Origin: an uncultured Bacteroidales bacterium
GTDB taxonomy: Bacteria > Bacteroidota > Bacteroidia > Bacteroidales > Muribaculaceae
Length of the DNA stretch: 35,106 nucleotides
Assembly (NCBI GenBank): GCA_949123685.1
Contig: CASBHZ010000027.1
Span: 1 to 35,106 of the forward strand
Direction: 5' to 3'
In this document: positions 33,510 through 35,106 of the stretch, one piece after another
Position numbering within the stretch: position 1 is the first letter of the stretch
Layout of the letters: each line of letters opens with the position of its first letter
Notes under the pieces: generated by a model
Database searches by the model: none
Told to the model about the DNA's origin: nothing
Seen by the model: the letters and a program-made list of their open reading frames with translations, nothing else
Program-made: the position numbers and the translations under genes

Positions 33510-35062
33510 TAATTCCTATCTTCTATAGTTTCCTTGTCCATAAGGCATTTCCTTATGGCGTGGCGGAGGGATTCGGCATCTTTCCCTCCTTGTCTTAATG
33601 CATCCAACACTCCGTTTACATATTCGTCGCGCGAGCGATATCCCAAAAGTTTCGGTAGTTCCGAATCGGGAAGCATTGGCTTGTGATTGAAAACTTTCAA
33701 TATTGCCGAATAATCATTGTCGCGAACCATGGTCGCGAATTGCTCACGGAGGCGGTTGTAATTTTTTCTTGGTTCGAGCTTGAATACAAGTGTTTTCAGG
33801 TGTGTCTCGAGTGCGGTTATACAAGAGAAACGTGCGTCTATCTTGCATTCCACATCCCGTTTCACCTTGTGTCTGACATGCTGCAGAACCTGTTGTTCGG
33901 ATTTCTGCTTAAACGTTTGTATCACTTCTTTCCGAACCTTCCTGATTATCTTTTCTGCGTCTCTGCCGCGACGGCGTGCCATCACCCGGATAACGCTTTC
34001 AAGGAGAAAGATGTTTTCCACTTCAGCCACTTCAGGCACCATTATCTCTTTCTTGCGAAGATATTCAACCTCAATATCCGTGCGTCTGTCGCGGTCCACT
34101 ATGCCCCGGCTTCGGAGATGATGCATGTTTTTGAGGTCATTGAAAGTGCGGGTTGTCTCAATCACTTTGTCGCAAGAGCCGAGAGGACGCACATTCCAAT
34201 CCTGAAACACAAGCGAATATAGCTTGAAGTCGATACTGTGTTGCCTGTCTCCTTCAATAAAGAGCACCGGTTTCCGGCTTCCTGCAAGTTCGATGAATAT
34301 GTCTTCATTCAGCGGGGTGTCGCGGATCACTTCATAGTTCCACGTTTTCTGCCCCGAATCATAGCTCTTTATCCAGACGCACGTATTTTTCGATCTTGAA
34401 CTGATGAAGTCCATGTCTGCCGAATCATATACGAATGTGCAGTCCGGGCGTAGAGCCTCGATAGAGTCCCATAACGATGATATTATGGAAGGGTGTATGA
34501 ACAGTGAGGGAGAGTCTACGAATATCACAGCGTCCGGCATGGCATAAAGCACGGCTGCAATATAATAGAGCACGGTTTTTTCACCTTGGCTGAGGGAGGC
34601 AACGTTTATCAGGTCATTTCCAGCCTGCGTTGCAAACATCAGCGAACCTTTGTTGCGCATTATCTTGTTGCCGGGAAAATTCTGCTCCCAAAGATTCTTA
34701 ATTATGTCGAGTTTGGTTTTGCGTAGTTTCACGCGTTTCCCTTCTCCGATTTCCCTGTCTTTCAGTTCAAGAAGGTATTCGAGTTCATCTGCAAACACCA
34801 TATATATGAGTTTGTCAAGTTCGCTCACCGCGTCAGTGCGCATATATGTATGTCTGTGTGCCGCTTCCCTGTATAGGTAGTCTATCGAGCCATAACGGTC
34901 AGATTCTTCCCTTTCGGGGAAAGAGGCGGAAAGGGCAGACAGACAATAAGCGCGTTTGCTGCATAGGGAAATCATCTCTTGCATGAAACGTGTCTTCCCC
35001 GCACCGTTGGCACCAACGAGTGTTATATGGCGAGGGGTGTTTATGACGCGAGCATTTTTATC
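33509..35062 (-). CDS. ABC-type ATPase fused to a DUF4435/TOPRIM-like domain (5' end missing)
   Basis: The frame continues past the first Met (34984) upstream, reading TLVGANGAGKTRFMQEM, so the Walker A is intact and the start is beyond the contig end. Counted from Met 34984: ABC signature LSQGEKT (131-137); Walker B AVIFVDSP (152-159), where the catalytic Glu is Ser158; then a DUF4435-like domain with VLFIEGD (240-246), GIVDRDR (294-300) and EVENIFLL (321-328), the TOPRIM-type Glu and DxD set. A basic helical C-terminus follows. The fusion recalls merged PARIS AriA-AriB defence proteins, but placement ahead of glgB suggests a conserved housekeeping locus. At least 517 residues. Confidence 0.8.
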   Translation of the reverse strand, partial: DKNARVINTPRHITLVGANGAGKTRFMQEMISLCSKRAYCLSALSASFPEREESDRYGSIDYLYREAAHRHTYMRTDAVSELDKLIYMVFADELEYLLELKDREIGEGKRVKLRKTKLDIIKNLWEQNFPGNKIMRNKGSLMFATQAGNDLINVASLSQGEKTVLYYIAAVLYAMPDAVIFVDSPSLFIHPSIISSLWDSIEALRPDCTFVYDSADMDFISSRSKNTCVWIKSYDSGQKTWNYEVIRDTPLNEDIFIELAGSRKPVLFIEGDRQHSIDFKLYSLVFQDWNVRPLGSCDKVIETTRTFNDLKNMHHLRSRGIVDRDRRTDIEVEYLRKKEIMVPEVAEVENIFLLESVIRVMARRRGRDAEKIIRKVRKEVIQTFKQKSEQQVLQHVRHKVKRDVECKIDARFSCITALETHLKTLVFKLEPRKNYNRLREQFATMVRDNDYSAILKVFNHKPMLPDSELPKLLGYRSRDEYVNGVLDALRQGGKDAESLRHAIRKCLMDKETIEDRN

Positions 35063-35106
35063 AGATCGGAAGAGCGTCGTGTAGGGAAAGAGTGTGTCTC
35101 CTTGTG
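35063..35106. other. Illumina adapter plus apparent index (not genomic)
   Basis: From AGATCGGAAGAGCGTCGTGT at 35063 the sequence follows the universal Illumina read-through adapter for 33 bases to 35095. An eight-base index-like stretch (35096-35103) and GTG, the start of the next adapter part, follow. The last genomic base is therefore about 35062. Confidence 0.95.

Noticed and set aside
33683..34222. 179-codon plus-strand open frame inside the ATPase gene
   Set aside because: It is antisense to the DUF4435 part of a clear coding frame and shows no domain.

Overview
The window looks like part of a draft chromosome from a Bacteroidales bacterium, most probably Muribaculaceae or a close relative. 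The evidence is the gene families (lipoprotein-type TamA with TamB, PorQ, folP-cdaA pair, eukaryote-like GlgB, MenA), the absence of clear Shine-Dalgarno sequences, and several promoters fitting the Bacteroidetes pattern TTTG-N19-21-TAnnTTTG. Almost everything is core chromosome. I see no insertion sequence, prophage, CRISPR array or integrase. The right end is not genomic: bases 35063-35106 match an Illumina adapter plus an apparent index, so real sequence stops near 35062. Layout from left to right: a partial tRNA-Asn with a strong terminator; a secreted glycerophosphodiesterase; a GC-rich palindromic spacer; the rplU-rpmA ribosomal operon (minus) divergent from rpsO (plus); a VanZ-like/tamB/tamL envelope operon with overlapping genes; typA; a small membrane protein and porQ (minus); a periplasmic TonB-C protein (plus); a small winged-helix protein (minus); rsgA (plus), convergent with rpmH (minus, 51 codons); an efp-glycosyltransferase-radC run (plus); a 5'-nucleotidase-GH3 lipoprotein pair and gpmI (minus); rplS (minus) divergent from folP-cdaA (plus); then a long minus-strand block: an ATPase-DUF4435 fusion, glgB, cmk, ispH, tadA, an ADP-ribosylglycohydrolase-family gene, menA and dnaB. 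Functional themes are translation (L27, L21, S15, L34, L19, EF-P, TypA, RsgA, TadA), outer-membrane assembly (TamB/TamL, PorQ), isoprenoid and quinone synthesis (IspH, MenA), nucleotide and second-messenger metabolism (Cmk, CdaA, 5'-nucleotidase) and glycogen (GlgB). The most unusual items are: an ABC-type ATPase fused to a DUF4435/TOPRIM-like domain whose Walker B glutamate is replaced by serine (resembling a merged PARIS-type protein, yet sitting in a housekeeping operon); a 187-bp inverted-repeat leader starting where the predicted efp transcript begins; a motif AGAAACTGTTTA recurring just after stop codons of minus-strand genes; a tandem 9-mer array folding back on itself after gpmI; and a GH3 enzyme with Asn in place of the expected dyad Asp.
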